The notes: generated by a model not told the origin, from the letters alone. Numbered from the stretch's first letter, positions 1 to 11,006 are shown. The stretch: DNA of 64,000 nucleotides from Brachypodium distachyon (GCF_000005505.3 NC_016135.3:16338613-16402612), one strand, 5' to 3'. Made by a program: numbers and translations.

Positions 1-30
1 AGCAACGAGTATAGCCAGGGGCCGCGGCAG

Positions 31-1446
31 CTAGTTGTCGTCGTGTTCGGTCGGGGGGTCGATGGGGGGTTCAGGCTCCGGCTTCATCTGCATCCGCTCG
101 ACGACCTCATCGATGAACTCGCGCACTGCCTGGGTGTGCGTGGCCTCGTCCTCGCTTTCGGACCAAGCGTCCAGCAGGGACTCGAAGGGGAATTCTGGGT
201 CCCGGAGATGAATCCGCGGGAGGATTGTCCCGGCAACCTCCCGGGCGCAGTTGGCGACTTCGTTGGCGCCGTACTTGGCGATCCAGACGTCGAGCGCTCC
301 GAGCTACCCCAACAAGTCGGAGAAGAAGGGGATCAGCGTCGTGACGTCCGTGTCGTCCACCTTCGCCGCCTGCAGCTCGAACTTGGGCAGCAAGTCGCGC
401 AGCGACCCGGCGATCTTCGCCAGCTTCTCCGTCTCGAGCTGCCGCTGCCCGATCAGCGTGCTGTGATGGAGTTGGGCGTCTTGCGCGGCCTTCTTGGCCT
501 TGCTGACGCGGCCCTCCAGCTTCGCAAGCTCTAAGGCCTGGGCCGCGGTTGCCTCGCCGGCCTTGCCGAGCTCTTCCCGGACGGCGGCCAACTCGTCCTC
601 AAGCCCGGCCGCTTTGCCTTTAACCGAGTTGAGCTCGGCCTCGTGCTGAGTCGCCGCTCTCGCCGCGCCCTCGGCGGCCTTGACCTGCACCTCCAGCAGA
701 ACGCGGAGGCCTTCGATCTCGCCACGGTAGTTGGCGATCAGCTCGCTCTTCTCGTCCAGCCGCGCCTGGGCCGTCGCGAGCACCTCGGCATGTTCCTTCC
801 GGGAAGCTTCTAGGGTTGCCGCCATTGCGTCGAGCCTACCTTGGAGCTCCGTGCGCTGGACCTCCAGTTGCCAACGGAGCTCGGCCTCCGGGACTACCGG
901 CTCCCGAGCAGCCTCCAGGGCTTGCCGGGCCAGCCGCGCCTCCTCTTCGGCGAGGCGCGTCTCCTCGCGCCGCCGGGAGAGTTCGCGCCGCTCTCTCTCG
1001 ACGGCCTCCCGCACCTCGCCGAGTTGATTCTTGGCGGTGGTGTGGCGCTCCCTCACCTCGTTATAGGAGGTGACGAAGGCGAACTGCTGGTCCCGGACGG
1101 CGTCCAGGAACCGGTGCCTCCGCTCGAAGACGCTCGGATCCCAGGTAAGAGGATTCCAAGCGACCTCGGCGAGGGTGCCGAGGTCGGGACACCGGGGTTG
1201 GAGAGGGTTCCCTGCTTCCGGCCGGGGTCGTCCCCTGCTGGACGGCGGGTGAGCCCGTCGCCGGGTGCCGCGGCGGCGGCGGCGGTCCCCACTGTTGCCG
1301 CTGTGTCCGTCGCGGCGGGGGCGGACACGGGAGCCGTTTCCGACTCCACCTCCGCCCCCGTGGCCCCGACGACCGTGTCGGGGTCGACCCCGGCCGCGCC
1401 CGTTCCGGGCGCCGGCGTGCTTGTGCCCACACCCCTGGAGAAGCAT
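31..1446 (-). pseudogene. Coiled-coil 3' half of the antisense ORF of element B
   Basis: Reading on the minus strand, the frame is rich in Glu, Arg, Ala and Lys with heptad-like spacing (roughly residues 110-340), so a long coiled coil is likely. A TAG at 304-306 interrupts it, but the same frame then stays open to a stop at 31-33. That tail resembles the homologous segment in element F at 21650-22114 (a short Pro-Phe-Phe motif, then an amphipathic C-terminus), so the TAG is probably a mutation and not the native end. It is the downstream part of the gene whose first part is at 1675-3489; the frame linking the two is shifted or spliced. Function is unknown; no host gene is implied. Confidence 0.6.
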
Positions 1447-1600
1447 GAGGGTCGGCGATGGTTGGTGTTATCGAAGGCGAATAGGGGCGAATAGGGGCGG
1501 TTACCTTGTGCGGCCGTCGGGCTTGCCGATGCAGCCTCCGCTACCTCGCCTGCGCCAGCAGGAGCGTCCAAGGGTCGTGCCGCGGGCGAGCTGCCGCTCG

Positions 1601-1674
1601 CTGCAGAAAGAGAAGGCATGTTTGTGAATTTGGCTAGCAGGAATTGCAGTTGCAAGGAATCGACGAAGAGATAC
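1601..1674 (-). other. Probable intron in antisense ORF of element B
   Basis: On the minus strand a donor (CACCAG then GTATCT) at 1674 and a pyrimidine-rich acceptor ending TTTCTGCAG at 1601 delimit 74 bases. An equivalent and clearer intron lies at the corresponding place in element A (18086-18163). The reading frame downstream of the acceptor is not continuous with the coiled-coil frame, so a further intron or a frameshift must lie between about 1450 and 1600. Confidence 0.45.
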
Positions 1675-3489
1675 CTGGTGCCGGCCCTGTCTCCGCTTGG
1701 GCTGGGTCGCCGAGGGGCGCGCCCGTGCCGACGCTGGCCCCCGAGGCAGCGGGGTCGGTGGCGCCGCCAGTGTCCGCGCGCGTCCTCTTGCTTGGCGAGC
1801 CGGTCGGAGAATCACTCCTCGCCCTTTTGCTGCGCCCGCCGGCGAGGAGGACTTCGGAGGGTTGCGCCGGAGCGCGAAGCCCCGGAAGACCCCCCGGGCG
1901 GGCGGCGCCGTGGGCGCCCGCGGTGTCGTCGTGACTCGGAGAGGTCCAGGTGTCGATGGCGATGCCGTCGCGCCGCCGGGCGCCAAGCTCGCGGAGGCCC
2001 CCGCTACCGGAGCGAAGGCCGTCGCCGGGGCGCCGAAGGCCCCCGCAGGTGCTGACGTTGCCGGGGTACCGTCGAGCACCCCGGAGCCGGTTCCCGCCGC
2101 GGAGCCGGCGGCCGCCGCTGAGGCACTCGCGGCCCCTGTTGCCGCGGATGCCATCGTGGTACCAGCGGGCGCCCTAGGAGCGGCGGCTGCCGCCAGGGTG
2201 GGGGCCGCTGCCGGGGAAGACGTCGCTATTGAGGAAGTGGCTGCGGCCGCCGCGAACGCCCTCGACCTTCTCAGGATCAGGGACACGCTGTCGCTGCTTT
2301 CCTCGTCGTCGTCCTCCACGGCGACGACTTCCGGGGACGCAGCCACCTGGCCCGCCTCGTCGTCCAGCGACTGGAGGGAGGGCCCGCTGGGCTCGGACCC
2401 GCCTTTGCTCTCCTCGAGCACCTGCTTCCTGCGGGGTGCTTGCGGGGGAGCTTGCGGGACACAGGTGGGGGTGTCGTCCTTCAGCCCCCACTCGTTACAG
2501 GGCGGGAAGGCGCCGACGATGTCGCTGAGCGCCTTGACGCCGCCGTGGAGAGCGGAGACCCCCGGCGGGAACTCTATCGACTGGAAGACCTCGCCGGAGA
2601 TCCCCTTCACCCACGTCTTGAGGGACGCCAAGTCCATGCCGTCCGCCTGCAGGCGTGTCCTGTCCCCGGAGCCCGTGTACATCCACGCGGGCCGGGAACG
2701 CAGCTGCAGCGGGGCTATGCGCCGAAGGACGAAGGTGCGCGCCACGTCGACATCTGTGAGCCCCGCTAGCCGCAACGCCTTGATCTTCTCCACGATGGGG
2801 AGGAGGTCGGCGTCGCGGTGGTACCTATCCTGCCAGCCGATCTGGGGCACCGGCAGCCCCGTCGGCGGCTGGATGAACTCCTGGGGGTCCTCCACTCCGA
2901 CCCAGCACCAGTCGCCCCGCCATTCTTTTTCGATCTTCTTCCCCGACCGGACGATGAACTCCGACTTCATCTGGTCGCGGGCACAGAAAACCACCCCCGA
3001 CGACATCGCCTTCGCATTGTTGATATGCGGGTAAAAGTAGTGCCGGAAGAGCCCCACCGATGGCATCACCCCCACGAACGCCTCGCAGAGGAACTGGAAG
3101 GTGGTGAGGAGGAAGAGCGAGGTGGGGTGGAGCTGCGCCACCCGCAGCTGATAGGACTCCATCAGCGCGTGGTGGAACAGAGAAAAGGGCGGCACCATGC
3201 CACAGAGGAGGAAGCGCGCGAACACCCGTAAGTCGTTATCCTGGTGTTCGACGCCCGCCGGGAAGATCCGCGTCTCCCCGTGCTCGTTGAAATTGGAGGC
3301 GACGGCGTGCCGGAGCTTCCCTAGCGCCTCGCCGTTGTAGCCGGGGCGGAAGAAGGCTACTTTCGCACGCATCTCCCGCCTCTTCTGGCCCTTGACGGCG
3401 GCCGCTTTGAGTGCCGCCTCGGTCTTGCTGGTCGCAGGCTTCTTCGAAGACTGGACCTCCTTCCCCTTTCTGGTGGTGGGGGGCACCAT
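1675..3489 (-). pseudogene. Antisense PF04195-type (gypsy-associated) ORF, element B
   Basis: The product starts with a basic Lys/Arg segment, followed by a conserved domain of about 270 residues that recurs in elements A and C: an F-F-x-P-G-Y-N motif, then a Phe/Leu/His-rich helical stretch ending in an F-V-G-V-M-P-S-V motif, then Trp-rich W-C-W and an A-W-M-Y-T-G motif. This matches what I know as the 'putative gypsy type transposon' family PF04195, found antisense in grass Tat elements. After it comes an acidic Asp/Glu/Ser segment and an Ala/Pro-rich low-complexity region. The ATG at 3489 is preferred over the upstream ATG at 3582 because it aligns with the starts in elements A and C. It is open over this exon; role unknown. 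Confidence 0.65.
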
Positions 3490-3592
3490 GAGGAGCGAGG
3501 GTGGAAGCTGGCAAGAGCGCAGGGATGCGAGATGCGAAAAAGGATGAAGGCGAAAGGGCAAAGTGTTGTTCCCCGTTGCCAACAGTGGAAGC

Positions 3593-3600
3593 TTTATGAC
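3593..3600 (-). promoter_or_regulatory. Degenerate TATA-like site upstream of B antisense ORF
   Basis: The minus strand reads CATAAAGC about 105 bases before the ATG at 3489. The homologous elements C and A have better TATA boxes (7518-7525 and 19701-19709) at nearly the same distance from their antisense ATGs. Position supports the call more than sequence does. Confidence 0.3.
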
Positions 3601-3871
3601 GCCCGGTCGTTTGGTAACGGCCGGTTCCGTACCCTACGGGTGCGCGGGGATAACTCCTAATCATTGGAAGAATGCGCGGAGTGGCCATAACTACCCCATT
3701 TAGGGGGGGGGGGATTAGGGCGGAAATCTCGCGCCCACTACTCCGCTTTTGGCGGTGCCGTACACGGGGCAGCGAAGGGACGCGGGCCCGCAACCGATCG
3801 GGGGCCCACGCGTCGGTTAAGGGCGTAGCCCGGCAACCGGCTAGGAAGAGACCTTTCCGGGGATAGGTGAT

Positions 3872-3894
3872 GCCGGCCCACGCCCGGGGGCTAC
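3872..3894 (+). other. Polypurine-tract region before 3' LTR of element B
   Basis: The segment containing CGCCCGGGGGCTAC directly precedes the LTR start TGTCG. The same block precedes the 3' LTR of element A (19985-20007) and, on the minus strand, that of element C (7218-7245). It is the expected plus-strand priming site. Confidence 0.55.
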
Positions 3895-4836
3895 TGTCGC
3901 ACCAGTGGCACCCGAGGTACCATCGCTGCATGACGCGTGGCCCCCTCCCCCGGGTTCCCAGGAAGGTCTCATCCCGGGGAGCGCCAACGAGCTTCCCGGC
4001 AAGCTACCAGCCCGAAATGGGCTAGCGGGGCTTCCCGGAATATTCCCGATTAGGCACCTCCCGGGAAGCTGCTTCCCGGGAGGAGGTTCCTGGGCGCGTT
4101 GGGCCCGGGTGCTTCCCGGGCCGACTTGCGGGGACTGGAGGCTCCCGGACGCGTGCCCCCGCCTCGGGTCGTGGGGCCCGCTGGACAGCGCCACACGGTC
4201 GCGTGGCGGGCGCGGAACGCGCGGTCCCACCAAGGCAAGGAGTAAGGTGCGCGGCTCAGTAAACGAGCCGAACGACGGGTAGTTACCCGTCGGGTCGAAA
4301 GAACAGTGGTTGTCCAATCCTACCCTAGGGTCTTAGGCCCCTAGCAGCGGAGGTGGCACCCATGCATGCCACTAACTCACCAGGGAGAGTCGCATGCCTC
4401 CCCGTTGACACTTGTAGCCCATGCACCATGGCACATGTGGCATCCCCTTGTGTATAAAAGGAGGACCCATGCAAACGGTCTAGGGAGAGGGGTTTTTGAC
4501 GGGTTAGCCAGTTGGTCAGTTAGTTGGTTCGGAGGAAGCTCGCTCGATAGACGCTTAGTGGCTCCAGTAGGCCGTGAACATTTGATCCGTAATCAAAATC
4601 AGCTCAGACAGGCAGGACGTAGGGTTTTACACCTCCGGGTGGCCCGAACCTGGGAAAAATCGTGTGTACGTCTGTTCTTGGATCTAGCACGTACCCCTAG
4701 CACTTTGCCTCGCCGGCCCAGTAGGGCCTCGTCGGCCGTGCCGGCGATCATCTGGTCTCCACCCCAGACGCCCCTACCGAACCTGAAAGGGGGACGTGGC
4801 TGCACGCCCCCAGTGTCGGAGCACCGAGCGACGACA
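3895..4836 (+). repeat. 3' LTR of element B
   Basis: The LTR begins TGTCGCACCAGTGG and most probably ends CGACA at 4836, giving the TGTCG/CGACA inverted ends also seen in A. It contains a TATA box at 4453-4460 and the segment GGACGTAGGGTTTTACACC, shared with the LTRs of A and C. Length would be 942 bases. The right boundary is less certain than the left; an alternative end is near 4823. The partner LTR is outside the window. Confidence 0.65.
4453..4460 (+). promoter_or_regulatory. TATA box of element B LTR
   Basis: TATAAAAG within the LTR, followed by GGAGGACC. The same arrangement occurs in the LTRs of A (20555-20562) and C (minus strand, 6761-6771 and 12102-12112), marking the U3/R region. 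Confidence 0.6.
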
Positions 4837-5640
4837 CCCGGCTACCGCCTTTGCCCTGGGAGCCAAGGGGCAGCCCACTCAGGCTGTCCCCCGCAAGCGG
4901 CTAGTGCAGCACCCCGTCTACTTCGTCAGCACGGTGTTGCGGGATGCCCGGGTATGGACTCGCAAGTCCAGAAGCTCTTGCTTGGGATCCTGCTCGCTTC
5001 ACGGAAGCTGCGCCACTACTTTCAGGCACACAACATCACGGTGGTGTCGGGTTTCTGCTTGGAGCGGGCCCTCATCAACCGTGAAGCCACCGGGAGGGTG
5101 GCCGAATGGAGGATGGAGCTAGTGGAGTTCGGGCTACTTTTCGCGAGTACCAAGAGCATCAAGAGCGCCGCTCTTGCCGACTTCGTCGCGGAGTGGACGT
5201 CTACGGGAATAGAAGAAGAAGAGCCGGAAGCAAGCCTTCCCGACAAATTAGATGAAGGGTACTAGGTCATGTACTTCGACGGCGCCTTCAGCCTGCAGGG
5301 TGCCGGTGCCGGGGTATTGATCGAGTCGTCCACAGGAGATCAACTCAAGTTTGTGATTCAGCTCGACTTCGCCAACTCCACCAACAACACAGCAGAGTAC
5401 GAGGGCTGCTAGGGTCGCGCGGCGATCGCCCTCGACATCAAGCGCTTGGTTGTTCGTGGGGATTCCCAACTCGTGATCAATCAAATGAACAAGGACTACG
5501 ATTGCCCCCAGATGGCAGCGTACGTGGAAGAAGTGCGAAAGCTGGAGTCCAAGTTCAAGGGGCTCCGGTTTGAGCACAGGAAGTGCTAGGATAACTTTGT
5601 TGCGGATGAACTGTCCAAATGGGCAGCGGAACGCAGCAGA
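4837..5640 (+). pseudogene. RT tail and RNase H of element A pol
   Basis: The first part encodes the C-terminal connection of reverse transcriptase and the start of RNase H (motif L-L-L-G-I-L-L-A-S-R-K-L-R-H-Y-F). A second RNase H domain follows at 5269 onward with the motifs M-Y-F-D-G, N-T-A-E-Y-E-G, G-D-S-Q-L-V and A-D-E-L-S, which carry the acidic catalytic residues. Stops interrupt it at 5263-5265, 5410-5412 and 5587-5589. A tandem pair of RNase H-like domains is typical of the Tat lineage. Not functional as it stands. Confidence 0.75.
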
Positions 5641-5669
5641 GTGCCTCCTGGGGTATTCATACAGAGGCA

Positions 5670-6426
5670 GTGTTGACCCCAAGTCGGTTGTCGGGGAAGC
5701 CCCTCCGGCAACCCAAGGAGACCCCGCAGCTGCGGGGCACCATGCTACTGAACTTGTGGCATGCTTAGGTCGGGTACCCCCACCTTGGGCTACGGGTATT
5801 ATTCGTTACCTCAAGGACAGAACCCTCTCGGAAGAAGACATTGCTGCGGAGCGAGTAGCCCGGCAAGCAAAGATGTATGCTCTGGTGGATAGGGATCTCT
5901 ATCGGAGGCGTCCAAACGGAGTTATGCTCCTTTGCGTGCCCCAAGAGGAAGGACGGGCTCCTGGAGGATATCCATCGAGGCACATGTTCCCACCATGTGG
6001 CCTCCGGGGCGCTAGCTGGGAAAGCGTTCCGGCATGGCTTCTACTGGCCAACAGCCTCAGCCGATGCCGAGCAACTAGTCAAGACCTGTGAAGCATGCCA
6101 GTTTCACGCAAAGAAGAGCAACCAGCCAGCTCAAGCCCTGCAAGTCATCCCGTCCTCGTGGCCGTTCACAGTCTAGGGGCTGGACATCGTTGGCAAGATG
6201 CCGAGAGCTGTCGGCGGTTATGAGTATCTCCTTGTAGCCAATGACAAGTTCTCGAAATCGGTCGAGGTGGAGCCTATGCGAGCTGTCACAGCGCAGGTGG
6301 CCATCAAGTTCTTCAAGAGCATTGTGTGCCAGTTTGGTGTGCCTAGCAGCATCATCACTGACAATGGCACACAATTCACTAGTGCGGTGTTCCGAGCTTA
6401 CTGCAAGGACATGGGCACTAAGATCC
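5670..6426 (+). pseudogene. Integrase of element A, first half
   Basis: This part includes the HHCC zinc-binding region (about 5980-6100) and the first two catalytic Asp of the DDE core, at 6183-6185 (G-L-D-I-V-G-K-M) and 6360-6362 (I-T-D-N-G-T-Q). A frameshift is needed near 5955, and the stop TAG at 6174-6176 replaces the Trp codon present at the same place in fragment G. The reading frame is cut at 6426 by insertion of element C and resumes at 12564 after the duplicated GATCC. Confidence 0.75.
6422..6426. repeat. Target site duplication GATCC, left copy (element C)
   Basis: GATCC directly precedes the LTR start TGTTGG and is repeated directly after the other LTR at 12559-12563. One copy restores the uninterrupted integrase as read in fragment G (ACTAAGATCCACTTCGCC at 25494 onward). 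Confidence 0.9.
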
Positions 6427-7217
6427 TGTTGGAGCACGAAACTCCGGCACCGGGGATGTTGGACACCCCCTTTTTGGTTCGGTGGAGGGCGAGGCGATTC
6501 CTCCGGCGATCGCCGACGTGACGAAAGACACAAAGTGTCGACACGTGAGTTTACCCAGGTTCGGGGCACCCGGAGGTGCAATACCCTACGTCCTGCTTGG
6601 AGTTGTATTCACGAAAAATGTCTGTGTGTCCTTACAGGTTGCCCCGAGGAGTTCCCGGGGGAGCTACTTATTCTCCTAAGAGATTTTTTGCTATGAACAG
6701 GAGCAATACACCTTGCTACTACTAACTGGGGTTCGAACCCTTTGACCGATGGCCTTGGTCCTCCTTTTATAGTCAAGGGGATACCACAGGTGCCAATGTA
6801 TGCAGCGTGACACGTTTCCTACACGTGTCTCACTGCCGCAGGAATTACCCTACTGTTGATCCACGCTGGGCTTCATGTAGCGCCCGGGCCACTGTACGTG
6901 GTAAATAAAATGAGCTTTAGGGTAGCCGCTCTAGACTTGCTGAGCAAGACTAGCCCTGCTGATGTGACTCCTGCCGGTGCATTAAATGCACTGCGCCCGC
7001 TGGGTGGTCTTGTCTCCACTGTTCCGCCGGCCCCACCTGCGACTCCCGAAGCCCCGGTCCCGGGAAACGCCCTGGTACCGTTGCCCGGCAAGTTGCAGGG
7101 AAGCGAGCTGGTAGCCTCCCGGGTTCGCCCTTCCCGCGAAGCCGGCCTTGTGGGATCCCATCAGTTGCGACCAACGCGTCTCGTGCCAGTGGGGCCCCGT
7201 GGGCCACTGGTACGACA
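6427..7217 (-). repeat. 3' LTR of element C
   Basis: This copy begins TGTTGG and ends CGACA on the plus strand and is 791 bases, the same length as the copy at 11768-12558. The two differ at scattered positions, for example near 6800-6835 versus 12141-12176, so the insertion is not recent. On the minus strand it starts TGTCGTACCAGTGG like the LTR of element A. A TATA box reads on the minus strand at 6761-6771. Confidence 0.9.
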
Positions 7218-7517
7218 TTAGCCCCCAGGTGTGGGCCAGCAACCTTGAGCTCCCGGGCAGTATCGTTCTCGGTCGATTGTCGGGCTACGCCCTTCCGACG
7301 CGTGGGTCCCCAGGCCAAGCTGGAAACCCGGCCACGTAGGCCGCCGTTACGCCTCCTCCCATCGGAGTGGTAGGGGCGGATGCACGATCTCTGGCCCCAC
7401 TATCCCTCTGCGAGCAGGGAGTTATGGCCACGTCGTGCACGTTGCCTTGATCGCTCCAAAACTTTAGGGCACTTAATTAGCAATTGGGGGGCGCCCGTTG
7501 CAATTCCGCCTGCCGGA

Positions 7518-7525
7518 TATAAATA
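7518..7525 (+). promoter_or_regulatory. TATA box for antisense ORF of element C
   Basis: TATAAATA within GGATATAAATACCC lies 121 bases upstream of the ATG at 7646 and outside the LTR, which ends at 7217. Element A has the mirror arrangement (TATAAATA-like on the minus strand at 19701-19709), suggesting a conserved internal promoter for the antisense frame. Confidence 0.55.
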
Positions 7526-7645
7526 CCCAGGGGCCGCGTCACAGGGCCTCCCCTCCGCCACAGCTTCTGCCATTGCCTCCCCCAAGCCCCCTTTGTGCTC
7601 CAACTCTCGAGAAGCCTCTCACCTTTCTCCTCCCTCCCCCCACTG

Positions 7646-8520
7646 ATGGCACCCAAAGGCCCAGCACGTCCCAAGGGCGTCAGCAGCAAGGGAGAGAAGA
7701 GCGGCAAGAAAGAAATGTCGGAGCGAGAGCGTAGGGACAAGGAGAAGAGGGCTCAGTTCGCGTTCTTCAAGCCCGGCTACAACAATGAGGCTGTGGAGAA
7801 GCTGCACTTGGTGGTGGCCACCAAGCACAACGAGCATGGCCCGGCGCGCATCCTGCCCGTTGGGTCGGATCCCGACGAGCACTACTGCCGGGTGTTCGTG
7901 AGGTTCATCCTCTCCGGGCTCGTGCCGCCGCAGTCCCTTTTCCTCCATGCCATCCTCTATGCATACCGCTGGCAGCTGGCGCAGATCCATCCCACCTCCT
8001 TCTTCAAGCTGGCCGTCTTCCGGTACCTCTGAGAGGCGTTCTGGGGGTGATGTCGTCCGTGGCATTGTTTCACCACTACTACTATCCTCGTGTCGAGAAT
8101 GGCGAAGCGATGTCTTCCGAGGTCTCATTCCGGTTTCGGGATGGGCTCAAATCGGAGTTCATCGTCACGGAGGACCGGAAGATTGAGGCGGAATGGCGCA
8201 CGGACTGGTGCTGGCTCTACATCGAGGAGCACGACGAGGCCTACACCAAGCCCACCGTGTTGCCGAACAAGTCTCGCAACTGGCGGGATCGTGACGCCAG
8301 GGACGCCGATCTGCGACACGATCGTGGCATTGCGGCGTTCGGGGCTCACGGATCTGGATGTGGCCCGGAGCTTCATCGCGAGGCATATCGCGACACTGCA
8401 GCACCGGACTCACCCGGTCTGGACCTACTCGGGGGAAGACGACCGGATGAGGCTGCAGCCAGGCAGGCGGACGATGGAGCAGATCCGCACGTGACTTAGG
8501 GGGATCACCGGCAACAACTC
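7646..8520 (+). pseudogene. Antisense PF04195-type ORF of element C, broken
   Basis: The start (Met-Ala-Pro-Lys then a basic Lys/Arg segment) and the motif F-F-K-P-G-Y-N match the homologues in A and B. A TGA at 8030-8032 replaces the Cys codon found in the homologues, and the frame then shifts; the remainder (about 8047-8494) can be followed in two other frames with W-C-W and W-T-Y-S-G remnants. The acidic, Ala/Pro-rich and coiled-coil parts are absent because the element's internal deletion joins this ORF to RT near 8540. Function unknown. Confidence 0.65.
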
Positions 8521-8536
8521 CCCCTTCGCACGTGGC

Positions 8537-8959
8537 TCAGGCGGACGATGTTTTCTCCTCATCTTCAACCGCCATCTTAATCTGATGGTAGCCGGAGAAG
8601 GCATCCAGAAACCACAAAGACTCACAACCTGCTGTAGAATCTACTATTTGATCGATCCGGGGTACAGGGAAGGGGTCCTTAAGACATGCATGATTGAGAT
8701 CAGTGAAATTTACACACATGCGCCATTTATTTCCAGCCTTAGGGACGACAACAGGATTTGCTAACCAAGTAGGGTACAACATTTCCCTGATTGCCCTGGC
8801 GTTCTTGAGCTTCTCCACTTCTTGCTGGATGAAGTCCTTGCGTTCCTGTGCTTGGCGGCGAACCTTTTGCTTGACGGCCCTCGCATCTGGCCGCACCTCC
8901 AGCCGATGCTCGATCACCTCCCTCAGGAAGATCTGACGGCTACCAAGCGAACAGGTCAA
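8537..8959 (-). pseudogene. Reverse transcriptase N-terminal fragment, element C
   Basis: The minus-strand frame carries the start of a gypsy RT: a Lys/Arg-rich E-V-E-K-L lead-in, W-R-M-C-V-N-F-T-D-L-N, then F-P-V-P-R-I-D and D-A-F-S-G-Y-H-Q-I. The sequence ends before the catalytic Y-V-D-D box, because of the deletion breakpoint near 8540. It belongs to the same pol as the protease at 9360-9800. Confidence 0.8.
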
Positions 8960-9359
8960 AGTTCTCCCGGAGGAAGGCGACGAGGGCGCTTTCCTATTTG
9001 TCGCCGAGGCTCACACCGATGGAAACGGTACGTTCCTTGTTGCCGGCATGCAGGGTCACCTCCTTGACCTTGGTGCCCTCCTCCTTCATCTTCGCGCCCT
9101 TGCTAACGCGCGGGCTGGAGCTGGAGCTGCCCCCGGTGTCCTGTTCGGGAGCGGCTCGTGCCTTCTTCTGTGCGGGTTGTTCACCCGCAAGTCGATCCTC
9201 GTTCCCAGCAACGTCGTAGTTGCCGGGATCCGCCACTGCGGAGGCCATTATGACCTCGCCCACGCACCAAGCAGCGTCCTTCAGGTCGCACTTGCTGGAG
9301 AGTACACCGTACGTTGACGGCATCTTCATCATGCCGTAGGCACAATGGGTTGCCGCCAT

Positions 9360-9800
9360 GAACTTGATCAGTGCCGGCCGACCAATAATCCCGTTTTACG
9401 GCAACAGGGTGTGAGCTACGTCGAAAACGACGTGCTCAGTCCGAAACGCCTCCCGAGAACCGAAGGTCACAGGGAGCGTGATTCTCCCCATGGGCTGCAC
9501 CACTCCGGGGTTGATTCCCCAGAACGAGTCGGTGGGCTTCTTCTGCTCCAGAGGCAGCTGAAACTTATCCACCAGCTTAGCGGACTAGAGGTTAAGGCTC
9601 GTCCCGTTGTCCACCAGAACCTTGGTCACCCTCACATTGTTTATGATCGGTGACACCACGAGGGGGAGCACCCCTGATCCCAAGGGACGAATCGGGTGAT
9701 CGTCCGAGTTGAAGGTTATCGGCACATGCGACCACCTCAACGGCTGCTGCGCCTCCACGCTAGGGAGGAGAGCGCAAACCTCACACGTAAGCCGCTTCAC
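9360..9800 (-). pseudogene. Retropepsin-like protease region, element C
   Basis: On the minus strand, a segment ending V-L-V-D-N-G-T-S-L-N-L has the aspartic protease pattern (D-x-G) near 9585-9615, in the usual place between gag and RT. Stops follow directly, and the downstream frame (8994-9359) carries linker sequence rich in Lys and Glu. The domain call is from the single catalytic motif plus position. Confidence 0.55.
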
Positions 9801-11006
9801 AGCAGCGTGAGACGTGAGAGCGTATGCTCCCCCGTGGATGTAGGCGACCTCGCGGGGCTCCTGGAAGCCAGGCTCGTCGGCATCGTCACTGCAGTCGTCC
9901 TCGCGCTGCTCGGCGTGAGGCTTGTCGCGTCCCCGGGGAGGCCGGTCCTTGCCACCGCGGGCTTGACCGCAACCCCCTGCGGGTTCTCCCTTGTCGCTGC
10001 CGACTGCGCCCCGGCCCGCTCCGTTGCGGGGGTTGTTTGGGCAATCTCGGGAGAGGTGCCCGATATCCCCGCGGTTGAAGCAAGCCCCGGCAGCGTGGTG
10101 CTCCTCGTGGCGCTGCTCGCCCTTCTCCTTGATGGTCTAGAGAGTGCAGCAGTCCTGCGCTTCGTGGGTGGCGTTGGTGTGGATGGGGCAGCGCACGACT
10201 GACGCCGATTTGCTACCCGGTGCTCCCACCGATGCCGCCTTCTTGGTGGGCCTATGGGGACCCCCGGTTCCGCGGCAAGCACTTGCTTCCCGCCGCGCTT
10301 CTGGGAGCCCTTCTTCCCGGAGCCCTCGGGTGGGGTTGCCGCCGCCTTGGCGGCAAGCTCAGGCACTAAGCGTCCTTCCTCAACCATCGCGCACTTGTAC
10401 GCGAGAGCGTAAAGATCCCTTGTGGTCCGGATCCGGTGCGTGTTCAACTTCTCACGCATCTTCGGGCCACGGACATTGATGGCGTAAGTGTTGATGATGG
10501 CGGCTACTTCCGCCTCTAGGATGGAGTAGGAGAGGTTGGAGAACCTGTCCGCCGGGTCCATTGCCTCTCCTACTCCATCCCAGAGGCGTGACGGTCGGTG
10601 ACGAGTCCGAGTAGCCCTCAGGATACTCGCGCAGGTCAGCCCAGAAGGCAATGGAACCGGCGGACAGGTTGAGCAACCAAGTCCTCGCTGATCCTTTTAG
10701 GACCATCGGGAACCAGTTGGCCCTGACCTTGTCGTCGGCCCCGATAGCGTGCATGCCCAATGTGTAGGTCAGGAGGAAGTCCTTGGGATTCACGGTCCCG
10801 TCGTACGTCCCGAGCATTGGCGCTCGGAACTTGCGGGGCCATGTCACCCGGCACAGCTTGCGAGTGAACGCGGCGCAGCCGTCATCGGCGCCCATGGGAG
10901 CATCTTTCTGCTCCTCTGGACGCTGGCGCTCCACCTCGCGCCGGCGCCGACGCTGCAAGCACAGGCAGAGATCTTCCTGCTCGCGGGCGTTCAGGATGCC
11001 TCGCAC
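9797..11006 (-). pseudogene. Gag of element C
   Basis: Reading leftward from 11006, the product contains a Retrotrans_gag-type core (W-P-R-K-F-R-A-P-M, then Y-D-G-T-V-N-P-K, then A-R-T-W-L) around 10650-10870. It continues in another frame (10651-9797) with M-R-E-K-L-N and Arg/Ser/Thr-rich sequence where a zinc knuckle would be expected. A 40-base segment from 11014-11053 is repeated at 10585-10624 and explains the frame break. More N-terminal gag sequence (R-Y-E-P-P-Q-G-T-P) lies at 11168-11383. Confidence 0.65.

Larger units (their letters stand above)
1..4836 (+). mobile_element. Element B: Tat-lineage Ty3/gypsy retrotransposon, 3' part
   Basis: This is the 3' portion of an LTR retrotransposon whose 5' LTR and pol lie left of the window. 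It shows, in order, a long antisense frame (31-3489), a purine-rich tract before the 3' LTR, and a 3' LTR that starts TGTCG and ends CGACA. Immediately to the right the sequence becomes the RT/RNase H tail of another Tat element, so B was inserted into that element. Large antisense frames between integrase and 3' LTR are known in Tat elements (Grande, RIRE2, Retand types). Family assignment is by layout and protein similarity from memory. Confidence 0.8.

Noticed and set aside
1697..3034. 445-codon plus-strand frame
   Set aside because: It is the shadow of the GC-rich antisense ORF of element B, with Ala/Pro/Gly bias and no domain.
4366..5265. 299-codon plus-strand frame as a novel gene
   Set aside because: It crosses the junction between the LTR of element B and the RNase H of element A; only its second half is real pol sequence.
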